From the NCBI GenBank assembly GCA_963844055.1, contig CAWJMN010000001.1:496001-560000 (forward strand): a DNA stretch of 64,000 nt, in the 5' to 3' direction. Below the pieces are notes generated by a model. It was given only the letters and a program-made list of their open reading frames with translations, made no database searches and was not told where the DNA came from. Position numbers and translations under genes: made by a program. This DNA comes from CAWJMN01 sp963844055 (GTDB lineage: Bacteria > Planctomycetota > Planctomycetia > Pirellulales > Pirellulaceae). Below, piece after piece: positions 8,571-17,905 of this stretch (positions are counted from its first letter, which is position 1; each line of letters opens with the position of its first letter).

Positions 8571-9407
8571 TTAGAAAATCCCGGCGCCAAACTCACCCGG
8601 ACCACGTGGTGGTTTGGCTTGCTCTGCCGTTGGCTGCTTTGTAGCAGCGTGGGGCGCTGGCATGCCATGCCCTGCTTCGGGCGTGCGAGACTCCGCAGGG
8701 CGTTCTGCCGTTTGGGTAGGTGTATTTAGGGAATTACTGGCCGGCGCCTGGCTGGCGGGTTGGCTGTGCGAAGGGCGTGCGCGATGCGGCAGCATGTGCG
8801 GCGCACGAATGACCGTTTCCGCCGGCTCTACATGGCTTCCTGGCGGAAGGGGAATGTTAGGGGGCGTTGTAGCGATTGGCGTTTGGATCGCCGGCGCTGG
8901 AGCTGGTACAGCTGGTGGCGCAACTGGGGCATGGTTGGTGTGCCGCGATTCGCGACGCGATTCAGGACCATGGGCCGCAGGATGATGGTCGTCCTCGTAA
9001 TCGTCGTCATAGCGTGAAACGTAGCCGGGCATCTTGGCCCGCTCTTGTTCGGCCCGATACTCGGCGATCACTCGGTTTTGAATCATTTCGCGGCAAGCGG
9101 AATTGATCGGGTGGGCAATGTCGGCGTAAAGCTTGGTCCTGCCATCGACATCACGTGCCAAGCGATCTTCGCGAAGGCGAACCCCGCAATGATTGCAATA
9201 GCCGGCTTTCAGATGATTTTTGCTGCCGCATTGGTGGCAGTGCCCCGTTAGCTTGCGGCTGGGCATCGCGACAAAGGGGCCGCTAGAGCCTTCAATGATT
9301 TTTAGATCGCGGATAACGAAGGCATCGTCGAAGGTTATCGAGCAAAACCCCTGCAATCGATCGTCGGAATCATCCATCAGCTTGATGCGAACCTCGGTAA
9401 TCTCCAT
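8571..9407 (-). CDS. spoVG: SpoVG family protein with inserted zinc ribbon and long disordered tail
   Basis: 278 residues. The first half is a SpoVG core: MEITEVRIKLMDDSDDRLQG, FCSITFDDAFVIRDLKIIEG, SGPFVAMPSRKL, and later YADIAHPINSACREMIQ. SpoVG proteins bind nucleic acid. Between the two core halves lies a CxxC-x(11)-CxxC ribbon (CHQCG and CNHCG), absent from Bacillus SpoVG, plausibly a zinc site. From about residue 140 onward the protein is Pro/Ala/His rich and probably disordered. The ATG at 9407 has AGGGAG upstream. It sits downstream of ispE on the same strand, echoing the ispE-spoVG neighbourhood of Firmicutes. Confidence 0.88.
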   Translation of the reverse strand: MEITEVRIKLMDDSDDRLQGFCSITFDDAFVIRDLKIIEGSSGPFVAMPSRKLTGHCHQCGSKNHLKAGYCNHCGVRLREDRLARDVDGRTKLYADIAHPINSACREMIQNRVIAEYRAEQERAKMPGYVSRYDDDYEDDHHPAAHGPESRRESRHTNHAPVAPPAVPAPAPAIQTPIATTPPNIPLPPGSHVEPAETVIRAPHMLPHRARPSHSQPASQAPASNSLNTPTQTAERPAESRTPEAGHGMPAPHAATKQPTAEQAKPPRGPGEFGAGIF

Positions 9408-9588
9408 GGTCGAACTCCCTTGTTGTTGGCTCGCGAAAGATAATCCGTTCAAACGGTTGCTAGTTGACGCTCGATACCTGAGATCCCAATAACGGCAAAG
9501 TTGTCAAACCTGTGATTCACCTGGTAAACATCGCTGGGCGTCTACGAGGTGAACAAGTCCAAATCCATCCAGCTGAGTAATACTCTCG

Positions 9589-10530
9589 TTACAAAACCAT
9601 CGTTGCAGCATCATAGACCAGACCAACCTGTTGGCTGCGAAGCCAACGGGCTGTGCGACGGGCCTGCTTTGCATGATAGAACAGTCCAAAGTAGCTCGAA
9701 CCACTTCCACTCATCTGATGAGCAAACGCCCCCACAGAATCAAAGGCAGTACGTAGTCGTTGAATCCAAGGGGTCAGTTGTTGTGCGGGTTCTTCGAGGC
9801 GATTGACCATCCCTCGACGAATCGTTTGTGGGTTGCCTAGTGCCAGGCCCATCGTCATAGTGGTGACATCGCTAGGATCTTCTGCCGGACGACAGCGGCT
9901 GAATACCTGCGGTGTTCCAAGTCCTACGGGGGGACGCACAATGACGGCGTGCAATCGCTGGGACGGAATCGCTTCGATCTTTTCGCCTCGTCCGCGGCAG
10001 ATTGCGCTTCCGGTGCCAAGGAAGAAGGGGATGTCACTCCCCAGGGCAGAGGCCAATTCCCAAAGGGTGTGCGGTGAAAGCCCCAAGTTCCATGCGATAT
10101 TGCCGGCGATCAACGTGGCAGCGGCATCGCTGGAAGCGCCCCCAAGGCCGGCGCTGCTGGGAATGCGTTTGACGACTTCAATGTCTGCGCCGTGAGTGGT
10201 GCTGGTATGTTTTTGCAGGAGCTTGGCCGCCCGCAAAACGATGTTCTTGTCGTCAGTCGGAAGATCGCCATAGGGCGAGTCCATTCCCAGTGACTTGCCC
10301 GTTCCTTGAAGACCCGCTGCCCATTCACAGCGGAGGTTAAGCTGCTCATCGTTGCGAGGACGAAAGGTTAGCGTGTCAAACACACGAACGGGAACCATCA
10401 AGGTTTCTAGTTCATGAAAGCCATCGGGGCGCTTGCCAAGCACCTCAAGAAAGAGGTTCACCTTGGCGGGTGCCTCCACACTGACATCGAAAGCTGTTTG
10501 CTTGATGTGCATCCGAGCTCTTGCCTGCAT
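9589..10530 (-). CDS. ispE: 4-diphosphocytidyl-2-C-methyl-D-erythritol kinase
   Basis: GHMP kinase of the MEP isoprenoid pathway; it phosphorylates CDP-methylerythritol. The 313-residue protein shows PAKVNLFLEVLGKRPDGFHEL at the N-terminus, the ATP-binding GHMP loop IPSSAGLGGASSDAAATL (about 125-142), and the C-terminal glycine-rich GSGSSYFGLF. All family motifs are present and length is normal. ATGs at 10530 and 10512 are both possible; the six extra residues do not matter for the fold. It precedes spoVG on the minus strand with a 181-base gap. Confidence 0.92.
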   Translation of the reverse strand: MQARARMHIKQTAFDVSVEAPAKVNLFLEVLGKRPDGFHELETLMVPVRVFDTLTFRPRNDEQLNLRCEWAAGLQGTGKSLGMDSPYGDLPTDDKNIVLRAAKLLQKHTSTTHGADIEVVKRIPSSAGLGGASSDAAATLIAGNIAWNLGLSPHTLWELASALGSDIPFFLGTGSAICRGRGEKIEAIPSQRLHAVIVRPPVGLGTPQVFSRCRPAEDPSDVTTMTMGLALGNPQTIRRGMVNRLEEPAQQLTPWIQRLRTAFDSVGAFAHQMSGSGSSYFGLFYHAKQARRTARWLRSQQVGLVYDAATMVL

Positions 10531-10777
10531 GACGCCAATGACTACGCATGGTACTTAGCGGAATGCCAAGCTAGATCCACGCTTCCGTTTGACCGCAGAG
10601 AAATTCGTCTAGGCCTACCACCTCTGGCCCGAGCAACGCCAAGAGAAACAATAAGGCGAGGATGCGATTGCTATCACTCTGCCTTGGGCTTCCCTACCGA
10701 ATGCTTGGAAAGACGACCTCCCGTCGACGCGCACTTCCTAAACCCCCAAGGGATCACGCTAAATCGCTGTTCCCCTA

Positions 10778-10802
10778 ACAAATAAAAAAGTTTTTTATTT
10801 GT
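10778..10802. repeat. Perfect AT-rich inverted repeat
   Basis: Two perfect 12-base arms (ACAAATAAAAAA and its complement) around one central G. In either orientation it reads A-run, loop, T-run. It could be a terminator-like hairpin or an operator. Confidence 0.6.
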
Positions 10803-10921
10803 GTAACCGGAATTGTACAAGTTAACAAAGCTGGGTCAATCTTAATCTTCTGCGTATTTTCTGGGGCAAACTGGCGTTTTGGGGGTCCGAGGTGGGCATG
10901 TCGGCAGGTTGATGATTTCTC

Positions 10922-10951
10922 TTGACCCGTTTTTGCCGGTTTCTCTATATT
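10922..10951 (+). promoter_or_regulatory. Sigma70-like promoter for the parvulin foldase gene
   Basis: TTGACC (5 of 6) and TATATT (5 of 6) separated by 18 bases, about 85 bases ahead of the chosen start codon. Pattern match only. Confidence 0.5.
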
Positions 10952-11035
10952 TCCCACAACAAGGATGTACCCAGGTCTCGAGCATTGCGCACCAATGTTC
11001 GGGCAGATCGTCATAAGCATGGAAGGACCCAGATC

Positions 11036-13078
11036 ATGTCAGTTACAGAATCCGCGGCCAAGGCTGGCACAAAGAGTCGCCAAACCTGGAAGGTAGTGGG
11101 CGGAACATTGGTATTGGTTGCTGGTGCAGCCCTGGCCTTTCGTTCCCAGGTAGGTTCACACGCTGCCAATGCTCAGGCACCGGCACGCCCAACGGCAAAG
11201 CCTGCTGCTGCGACTACGAACGCCGGCAAGCCAGCCGCCCCGAAGACATCTAATGTTGCAACGGGCGCTCGCCCAGTGGCAACGGCCAACGGCCCACAAC
11301 AAGTCATGGCGGTAGTGAATGGCCAAGCCATCACTCGCCAAGAGCTGGGGCAAGAGACCGTTCGTCGCTATGGCAAAGAAGTGCTAGAAGCGATGGTCAA
11401 CCGCCAGCTCATCGAAGAAGCTTGTGCCGAGCAAGGGGTCAAGATCACGGAAAAGGATGTTGACGCAGAAGTCGATCGCGTGGCCTCCAAGTTTGGCCTT
11501 TCGCGTGATCGCTGGTTAGCCCTGCTGAAAGAAGAGCGTGGCTTTGGTGAGCAACAATACCGCAAGGAAGTCATTTGGCCGATGCTGGCCCTGAAGCAGA
11601 TCGCTGCTCAGCAAGTGAAGGTGACGCCAGACGAACTGAAGATGGCTTTTGAATCGGAATATGGACCCAAGGTCCGTGCCCGATTGATCGTTGTATCGAG
11701 CGAGCAAAAGGCAAAGGAACTGCAGAAGCAAGCGGTTGCCGATCCAGACTCGTTTGGTGAATTGGCAAAGCTGCATTGTGAAGACACGGCTGTAGCTTCG
11801 GCGTTGGGTGTCATTCCGCCGATTCGCAAGCACAGTGGCAGCCCCGAAATTGAAAAGGCTGCCTTTAGCCTTCAGCCCGGCGAGATTTCGCCTGTGGTGA
11901 AGGTCGCCAATCAGTACTTTGTTCTCAAGTGCGAAGACCAAGTCGCCGCGCAATTTGTAAACAGCCAAAACCTGAAGCTCGTCGAAGCTCAGCTGGGCGA
12001 AAAGATTCGCGAGTCCAAGCTACGTGAACATTCGGGCCGCTTCTTTGCGGAACGTCAAAAGGCTGCGAAGATCGAAAACATCTTCAATGATGAAAAGCGT
12101 CAAGCACAAATGCCAGGCGTTGCTGCGGTTATCAACGGCAAGCAAGTGAGCTTGCAAATGTTGCAAGATGAATGCGTCACCCGTCATGGAGCGGAAGTTC
12201 TGGAAGGGGAAATCCATCGCAAGGTTTTGGAACAAGAGCTAGGTCGCCGGAAGTTGGCCGTAACGGAAAAGGACATCGATTCCGAAGTGAGCCGAGCTGC
12301 TTTGACCTATGGTTTCATCACCAAGGAAGGGAAGCCCGATGTCGATAAGTGGCTGGCCGAAGTCACCTCGCAAGATGGTGCAACGGTTGAGCTTTATGTT
12401 CGCGATGCCGTTTGGCCTTCCGTAGCACTCAAGAAGCTGGTGGGCGGACAAGTAACCGTTTCGGACGAAGACCTTCGCAAGGGCTTTGAATCGAACTACG
12501 GTCCACGCGTGGAAGTCTTGGCCATCGTGCTTGGCAACAACCGCGAAGCCCAAAAGGTTTGGGAAATGGCCCGCAATAATCCAACCGAAGCCTTCTTTGC
12601 CCAATTGGCAGAGCAGTACTCGGTCGAGCCAGCTTCCCGTGCCAATGGCGGCAAGGTTCCACCGATTCGCAAGTACGGTGGCGCTGGCATCTTGGAAGAA
12701 GAAGCCTTCAAGTTGAAGCAAGGAGAAATCTCGGGGATCATTGCAGTCACCGATCAGTTCATCATCTTGCGTTGCCAAGGCTTTACTCGTCCTGTGAAGG
12801 TCGATTTTGAAGCCGTCAAGGAAGAGATTGTGAAGGATATCGAAGAGAAGAAGTATCGAGCACTTATGACCAAGGAGTTTGATCGCCTGAAGGACAAGTC
12901 CCAAATCGACAACTTCCTCAAGGCAGGTGAGCCGATGGTGAAGTCGCTGGTTGAGACCGCTTCGGCAACTTCGGCTCCTGGTGCTGCCGGTGGGGCAATT
13001 GCTCCAGCCAGTGCCACGGCTCCCGTTGGCCAAAAGAATGGTGTTCGGGCCCCGGCGGCTACGGCTCCTCGCCGCTAA
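11036..13078 (+). CDS. Membrane-anchored foldase with two parvulin (PpiC/SurA-type) domains
   Basis: 680-residue peptidyl-prolyl isomerase or chaperone acting outside the cytoplasm. A membrane anchor (VVGGTLVLVAGAALAF, residues about 20-35) is followed by a Pro/Ala linker. Then come two tandem units, each with a SurA-like helical segment (VVNGQAITRQELGQE; VINGKQVSLQMLQDE) and a parvulin-like domain ending in matching motifs: IPPIRKHSG and LQPGEISPVVKV, then VPPIRKYGG and LKQGEISGIIAV. The ATG at 11036 has GGAAGGA upstream; the open frame extends back to 10922 without features. A clear terminator follows. The two-unit layout is likely an internal duplication. Confidence 0.85.
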   Translation: MSVTESAAKAGTKSRQTWKVVGGTLVLVAGAALAFRSQVGSHAANAQAPARPTAKPAAATTNAGKPAAPKTSNVATGARPVATANGPQQVMAVVNGQAITRQELGQETVRRYGKEVLEAMVNRQLIEEACAEQGVKITEKDVDAEVDRVASKFGLSRDRWLALLKEERGFGEQQYRKEVIWPMLALKQIAAQQVKVTPDELKMAFESEYGPKVRARLIVVSSEQKAKELQKQAVADPDSFGELAKLHCEDTAVASALGVIPPIRKHSGSPEIEKAAFSLQPGEISPVVKVANQYFVLKCEDQVAAQFVNSQNLKLVEAQLGEKIRESKLREHSGRFFAERQKAAKIENIFNDEKRQAQMPGVAAVINGKQVSLQMLQDECVTRHGAEVLEGEIHRKVLEQELGRRKLAVTEKDIDSEVSRAALTYGFITKEGKPDVDKWLAEVTSQDGATVELYVRDAVWPSVALKKLVGGQVTVSDEDLRKGFESNYGPRVEVLAIVLGNNREAQKVWEMARNNPTEAFFAQLAEQYSVEPASRANGGKVPPIRKYGGAGILEEEAFKLKQGEISGIIAVTDQFIILRCQGFTRPVKVDFEAVKEEIVKDIEEKKYRALMTKEFDRLKDKSQIDNFLKAGEPMVKSLVETASATSAPGAAGGAIAPASATAPVGQKNGVRAPAATAPRR

Positions 13079-13129
13079 CGTGACGAGATAACGGGGTGCA
13101 TCTGCCCCGTGAAGGTGAAATCTATGAAA

Positions 13130-13157
13130 GCCATCGAGAACGCTCGGTGGCTTTTTT
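13130..13157 (+). terminator. Intrinsic terminator after the parvulin gene
   Basis: Stem GCCATCGAG/CTCGGTGGC with loop AACG, followed directly by six T, 52 bases after the stop codon. Confidence 0.9.
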
Positions 13158-13328
13158 CGTGAATTGCCAGTGAGATTAGGAAGAACTCGTGTAGAAATGA
13201 AGATACCAAAATGCCATAATCCCCAGAGGTACGAGGAACTTGCGTCATGTCGCAGGTTTCAATTGGCTTGAGGGTCTTGGCGTGCGGCCGAAACATCCCC
13301 TTAGAAGTCTCTTTCTAGGAATACTGCT

Positions 13329-14972
13329 ATGCGTAATCTTCTTTGGCGAACTTTAGCTCGGTCTGTATTGGCACTTTCGCTGGCCTTTGTGGGCGTCACG
13401 TTGGTGTTTGCCCAGAATGCGGGGCAGGAAGACTTAGACGCCGCCACGGATAAGCAACTAGCAGCGGAAACCATTGCCGACCTCGAAGCTGTGGTGAAGC
13501 TTGGCGAGAGCGCCTTGAAGAAAGGGCTCGACGCCGGCCAGGAACAATTTGCGAAGGAGCTTTTGGCCGCAACGCTGTTCCAAAAGGCGCAGCGTGCTTC
13601 GAACTCGATCTTTGAGACCCAGCCCCCCAGCCCACGCTGGCCCGTAATTCGTCAGTATGCTTTGAAGGACCTCGATAAGGCCCTTAGCTATAATGCGAAG
13701 CTTCCGGATGCCTATCTACTAAAAGCCAAACTCCTGGCGTTGCCCGGTGGCGATGAAAAGGGGAGCGTTGCCGCTCTCGACGAAGCGATCACGCTACTCA
13801 AGGCTGACCCCAAGCAGCAGGCCAAGGCCTTGGTACTGAAGGGTCAGTTGCTTGACGATAATGAAAAGAAGCTAGAGGCCTTTGATCTGGCCGCGAAGGC
13901 CGATCCCGACAGCATTGAAGCCGTTCAGGCTCGTGCCCTGCTATTTCTGGAAAAGGGTGAAAACGACAAGGCTGTTGGTGACCTGGTGAAGCTGCTGGAA
14001 AAGAATGCAGACAACTTTGGCGTTCAGGCTGCACTATCCGAAGCACTAACCAACCTGAAGCGTTTTGATGAAGCGATCAAGTCGGTAGATAAACTGATCG
14101 CCCTCAATCCCAAGTCCCCGATCGGCTATAGCTTGCGGGCCCGTATTCGTGTGATGCAAGACGATTTGAAGGGGGGCGTGGCCGACCTGGATGAAGCCAT
14201 TCGTTTGAATGGTCGTGACCTTGCTTCGCTGCTAATGCGTGGCCGCCTGCACGCTGCCATGGGGAATGATGAGCTTGCCAAGAAGGATGTGGATAAGGCC
14301 TTACAGTTGAACCCAGAGCTTCCCCAAGGCATTTTGATCCGTAGCATGCTGGCCGCACAGGCAAACCGTTTTGCCGATGCAATTGCCGACATCAAGATGC
14401 TGCTGCAATCCGAACCCAAGAATGTGGAATACCGCTTGCAGTTGGCGATGTACTACGTCAACGACAAACGGCCACGCCAAGCGATTGATATGTTGAACTC
14501 CATCCTGGAAGATGATGAAAAGAATGCCGATGCATTGCGTGCTCGTGGTGATGCTCTTTTGAGTGTTGGAAAGCACAAGGAGGCCATTGCCGATTACGAC
14601 AAGGCAATTGCCATCGAACCTGAAGATACGGGCATCCTCAATAACTTGGCCTGGGTGTTGTCGACCTCTACCGATGACTCGGTTCGCAATGGCAAACGTT
14701 CGATCGAGCTCGGCACCAAGGCATGTGAACTGACCAAGTACGAGAAGCCACACATCCTCAGCACATTGGCTTCGGGCTATGCCGAATCGGGCGATTGGGA
14801 GAATGCTCTGAAGTGGTCTGAGAAGGCCGTATCGCTTGCCAAAGATGAAGTGAAGGAACAGCTAGAGAAAGAACTAGAGTCCTACAAGCAAAAGAAGCCT
14901 TGGCGTGAAATGCAAACCGTCGAAGAGAACAAGGCTCCGCTAGAACCCAAGAAGGATGAGCTCGAAACGTAA
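13329..14972 (+). CDS. Secreted TPR-repeat protein
   Basis: 547 residues with a signal peptide (RSVLALSLAFVGVTLVFA then QNAG). The rest is a run of TPR units from about residue 110 to 500, for example AIKSVDKLIALNPKSPIGYS and HKEAIADYDKAIAIEPED. It ends with the signature NNLAWVLSTSTDD and RNGKRSIELGTKACELT, which also closes the larger TPR gene at 55840-58153 in this window, so the two are homologues. TPR proteins of this type are abundant in planctomycetes; the partner is unknown. The flavodoxin gene follows 33 bases later. Confidence 0.85.
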   Translation: MRNLLWRTLARSVLALSLAFVGVTLVFAQNAGQEDLDAATDKQLAAETIADLEAVVKLGESALKKGLDAGQEQFAKELLAATLFQKAQRASNSIFETQPPSPRWPVIRQYALKDLDKALSYNAKLPDAYLLKAKLLALPGGDEKGSVAALDEAITLLKADPKQQAKALVLKGQLLDDNEKKLEAFDLAAKADPDSIEAVQARALLFLEKGENDKAVGDLVKLLEKNADNFGVQAALSEALTNLKRFDEAIKSVDKLIALNPKSPIGYSLRARIRVMQDDLKGGVADLDEAIRLNGRDLASLLMRGRLHAAMGNDELAKKDVDKALQLNPELPQGILIRSMLAAQANRFADAIADIKMLLQSEPKNVEYRLQLAMYYVNDKRPRQAIDMLNSILEDDEKNADALRARGDALLSVGKHKEAIADYDKAIAIEPEDTGILNNLAWVLSTSTDDSVRNGKRSIELGTKACELTKYEKPHILSTLASGYAESGDWENALKWSEKAVSLAKDEVKEQLEKELESYKQKKPWREMQTVEENKAPLEPKKDELET

Positions 14973-15005
14973 GGTCGAGCAAATCTTTAAACAAGGACTT
15001 TTCCC

Positions 15006-15569
15006 ATGGCAACGGTTGCAATCGTTTATCACTCGGGGCATGGACATACCCAGGCCCAAGCAGAAGCTGTTCGGGCTGGCGTGGATGAAGTGACCGGAGC
15101 CAAGTCTCTGCTGATCACATCTGACGATGCGATGAAGCAGTTTGATCTGCTGGCGACGGCGGATGCCATCATTTTTGGCTGTCCAACCTACATGGGCGGC
15201 CCGTCGGCCCAGTACAAGGCGTTTATTGATGCGGCCAGCAAGGTCTGGTTCCATCAAGGCTGGAAAGACAAGATTGCCGCTGGGTTCACCAATAGTGGTA
15301 CCCCGTCCGGCGATAAGCTGAACACGCTGAATTGCCTTTATATCAACGCGATGCAGCACTCCATGATCTGGGTGAGCCTCGGGCAGTTGTGCCAGGCCAA
15401 GGGGGCTGGCGACGTGACGGCAATCAATCGCCTGGGGTCCTACTCGGGCGCGATGTCGCAGTCTCCCCAGGGAGACGCAAAGCCGCTGGACAGCGATTTG
15501 CAAACCGCCCAACTGCTTGGTAAGCGCGTGGCCGAGATTAGCCTTCGCTGGGTGCGTGGGGCCGCGTAA
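15006..15569 (+). CDS. Flavodoxin / NADPH-dependent FMN reductase family protein
   Basis: 187 residues with a flavodoxin fold. The FMN phosphate loop is YHSGHGHTQ near the N-terminus, and the second flavin loop is CPTYMGGPSAQYKAFID, as in WrbA-like quinone reductases. Later GFTNSGTPSGDKLNTL contributes the third flavin contact. It probably reduces quinones or similar electron acceptors in the cytoplasm, but the substrate is not readable. The ATG at 15006 is 33 bases after the TPR gene, and the gene ends 20 bases from the convergent dehydrogenase gene. Confidence 0.85.
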   Translation: MATVAIVYHSGHGHTQAQAEAVRAGVDEVTGAKSLLITSDDAMKQFDLLATADAIIFGCPTYMGGPSAQYKAFIDAASKVWFHQGWKDKIAAGFTNSGTPSGDKLNTLNCLYINAMQHSMIWVSLGQLCQAKGAGDVTAINRLGSYSGAMSQSPQGDAKPLDSDLQTAQLLGKRVAEISLRWVRGAA

Positions 15570-15589
15570 GGTTCTGTACCGCCGGGGCG

Positions 15590-16933
15590 TTAGGCGCGGC
15601 GGATCTTCTCGGTACCTTCGGTCACGTTGCGCGTACAGTTACGCGTATCCAGCACCAGCTTGGCATACTTCACCACATGGGCATAGTCTACCTGCGTATG
15701 GTCGGTCACGATCAATACGCAGTCCTGCGCCGCTAAGTACTCAGGCGTGAGAGATTCGCTGGTAAGCGTGGGCACTTCAAAGCTGCGCATCTTGGGAAGG
15801 CGTGGGATGAAGGGATCGCTATAGCTTAGGATGGCACCGCGCTGGCCTAAAAGCTCCATCAGCTTGAAGGCTGGACTCTCTCGTGGGTCATCCACATCCT
15901 TCTTGTAGGCCACGCCAAGGATGGCAATCTTGCTGCCACGAATGGGCCGGCTAAGATCATTGAGCGCTTCGGCCAATTTTTCGACCACATAGTGTGGCAT
16001 GGAAGAGTTGATCTCACCCGCTAGTTCAATAAATCGCGTTGGCGATTCATGCTTCCTTGCCAGCCAGCTAAGGTAGAACGGATCGATGGGAATGCAGTGA
16101 CCGCCCAGTCCAGGACCAGGATAGAACGCTTGAAAGCCAAACGGCTTCGACTTGGCCGCTTCGATCACTTTCCAAATATCCAGGTCCAGCCGATCAAACA
16201 GGATCTTTAGTTCGTTAACCATTGCGATGTTTACGGCGCGATAGACGTTCTCCAAAATCTTGCACGCTTCGGCAATCTCGCAATTGTCCACCGGCACCAC
16301 TTCGACCACGGCCCGTCCGTAAAGCAGTTTGGCCAGTTCTAGTGAGGCGGGCTCCATGCCGCCGACCACCTTGGGGATGCGCTTGGTCGAGAAGGAAGCA
16401 TTGCCTGGATCTTCCCGCTCTGGACTGTAGGCCAAGAAGAAGTCCTCCCCAACCTTGAGTGAACTATTCTGAATCAGCAGTGGCAACACAATGTCGCGTG
16501 TTGTGCCGGGATAGGTGGTGCTTTCCAAGACGACCAGTTGCCCTGGCCGAAGGGTGTTGGCAATGTAGCGCGCGGTCGACTCGATATAGCTCAGGTCGGG
16601 ATCGCGGCTGTCGCTTAACGGAGTGGGAACGCAGATGATGATGACATCTGCTTCCTGCATGCGGTTCATGTCGGCGGTTGGAATGAATCGCCCGGAGGTA
16701 ACGCACTTGGAGATCCATTCGGGGGCGATATGTCCGATGTAACTTTCCCCGCGAAGCAGCCTGGCAACCTTCGTGGCGTCGCTGTCAAAGCCGATGCAGG
16801 GAAAGCCCGCATCGACAAATGTTCGCACCAAGGGAAGGCCGACATACCCAAGTCCTACCACTCCCACCTTGGCCTGCTGGTCCTGGATTTTGCCCTTCAG
16901 CGAGGTAAAGGATGAATCAGAAGGGGTGGACAT
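15590..16933 (-). CDS. Nucleotide sugar dehydrogenase (UDP-GlcNAc/UDP-ManNAc 6-dehydrogenase type)
   Basis: 447 residues; oxidises a UDP-hexosamine to the uronic acid for surface polysaccharide. The N-terminal Rossmann motif is VGVVGLGYVGLPL. The centre has YSPEREDPG and GGMEP, typical of the WbpA/WecC/TviB branch. The catalytic Cys is in GPGLGGHCIPIDPFYL. The C-terminal domain has LGVAYKKDVDDPRESPAF and ends with LVLDTRNCTRNV. It differs clearly from the Ugd-type enzyme at 37470-38805, so the organism makes two kinds of sugar uronic acids. The exact substrate cannot be fixed from sequence. Confidence 0.87.
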   Translation of the reverse strand: MSTPSDSSFTSLKGKIQDQQAKVGVVGLGYVGLPLVRTFVDAGFPCIGFDSDATKVARLLRGESYIGHIAPEWISKCVTSGRFIPTADMNRMQEADVIIICVPTPLSDSRDPDLSYIESTARYIANTLRPGQLVVLESTTYPGTTRDIVLPLLIQNSSLKVGEDFFLAYSPEREDPGNASFSTKRIPKVVGGMEPASLELAKLLYGRAVVEVVPVDNCEIAEACKILENVYRAVNIAMVNELKILFDRLDLDIWKVIEAAKSKPFGFQAFYPGPGLGGHCIPIDPFYLSWLARKHESPTRFIELAGEINSSMPHYVVEKLAEALNDLSRPIRGSKIAILGVAYKKDVDDPRESPAFKLMELLGQRGAILSYSDPFIPRLPKMRSFEVPTLTSESLTPEYLAAQDCVLIVTDHTQVDYAHVVKYAKLVLDTRNCTRNVTEGTEKIRRA

Positions 16934-17265
16934 CGTTTTGCAGACTCCTAAGCAGCGGCCGGAAAAATCGGAAAGGGAACGGGCAAGACCTGTCGTCGAC
17001 TATTGGGAGATTGTGGTTAGCTCCGGCCAAGAACTTTAGACACACCTCAAAAGTACAGCATATTCAGGCAAAAGCCCCTTGGAAACCTGGGGAATTCTTG
17101 CGGCTCTGCCTCACAGCAATTGTGTTGAGTGGTAAAGTCTATGTATTCAGACTATTGATCATGAATGGTGGTACGGCCGGCGATGCAACATGGTTGTTCT
17201 TTGTGCTTGCCAACTTAGCGGTCGATTATGCCGCGTACCCCTTCCTTTGAACGAGGCTAGAACCA
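16934..17265. other. 332-base gap before ppa
   Basis: No convincing ORF. It should contain the divergent promoters of the dehydrogenase (minus) and ppa (plus), not resolvable by eye. Confidence 0.35.
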
Positions 17266-17817
17266 ATGACGCATGCTTGGCACGACGTGACTCCAGGAGT
17301 TCGCCTACCGGGGGAGTTTACCGCTGTAATTGAAATTCCCCGCGGTGGAAGCATCAAGTACGAACTCGACAAGGCGACGGGGCTGTTGCGGCTTGATCGC
17401 ATTCTTTATTCGTCGGTGCACTATCCAGCGAATTACGGCTTTATTCCGCAAACTTTGGCCGAAGACGACGATCCACTTGATGTGCTCGTTCTCAGCCAAG
17501 AGGCCGTAGATCCGTTGACGTTGCTCAATGCTCGTGCGATTGGCTTGATGACGATGATCGACTGCGGCAAGAAGGACCATAAGGTCCTCGCCGTGGCAGT
17601 GGATGATCCGGAGTACAACAGCTTTCAAGAGGCTGCCGAGATTCCTGTGCACCGCTTGAACCAGATTCGCCGGTTCTTTCAGGACTACAAGTTGCTAGAA
17701 GGAAAGTCGGTCGAAGTTGATGACCTGCAACCTTCGGCGGCTGCCAAGCCGATTATTTTGGAAGCGCTCGAACGCTACAGCGAAAGCCGCCGTCGTGGCT
17801 TCACGCTGAAGAAATAG
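17266..17817 (+). CDS. ppa: Inorganic pyrophosphatase
   Basis: Family I soluble pyrophosphatase, 183 residues, cytoplasmic. It hydrolyses PPi and drives biosynthesis. The signature EDDDPLDVLVLS carries the metal-binding aspartates. Other active-site segments are EIPRGGSIKYELDKATG, SSVHYPANYGFIPQTL and DCGKKDHKVLAVAVDDP. Length matches bacterial family I enzymes. ATG at 17266; a terminator hairpin follows. Confidence 0.95.
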   Translation: MTHAWHDVTPGVRLPGEFTAVIEIPRGGSIKYELDKATGLLRLDRILYSSVHYPANYGFIPQTLAEDDDPLDVLVLSQEAVDPLTLLNARAIGLMTMIDCGKKDHKVLAVAVDDPEYNSFQEAAEIPVHRLNQIRRFFQDYKLLEGKSVEVDDLQPSAAAKPIILEALERYSESRRRGFTLKK

Positions 17818-17847
17818 CCTAATTGCCTTGAACAGTGATTCCAAAAC

Positions 17848-17880
17848 AAACGCCAGTCCTTTACGGATTGGCGTTTTGCA
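17848..17880 (+). terminator. Intrinsic terminator after ppa, possibly bidirectional
   Basis: Stem AAACGCCAGTCC/GGATTGGCGTTT (one G-T pair, loop TTTAC), ending in TTTT on the plus strand. The left arm begins AAAACAAA, so it may also terminate the convergent small gene at 17906. Confidence 0.8.
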
Positions 17881-17905
17881 TTTCTTGCTTAGATCGACGT
17901 ACGGG

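Larger units (their letters stand above)
10531..11035. other. 505-base divergent region between ispE and the parvulin gene
   Basis: No gene seen. It contains an AT-only inverted repeat (10778-10802) and a promoter candidate (10922-10951), both listed separately. Confidence 0.4.
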
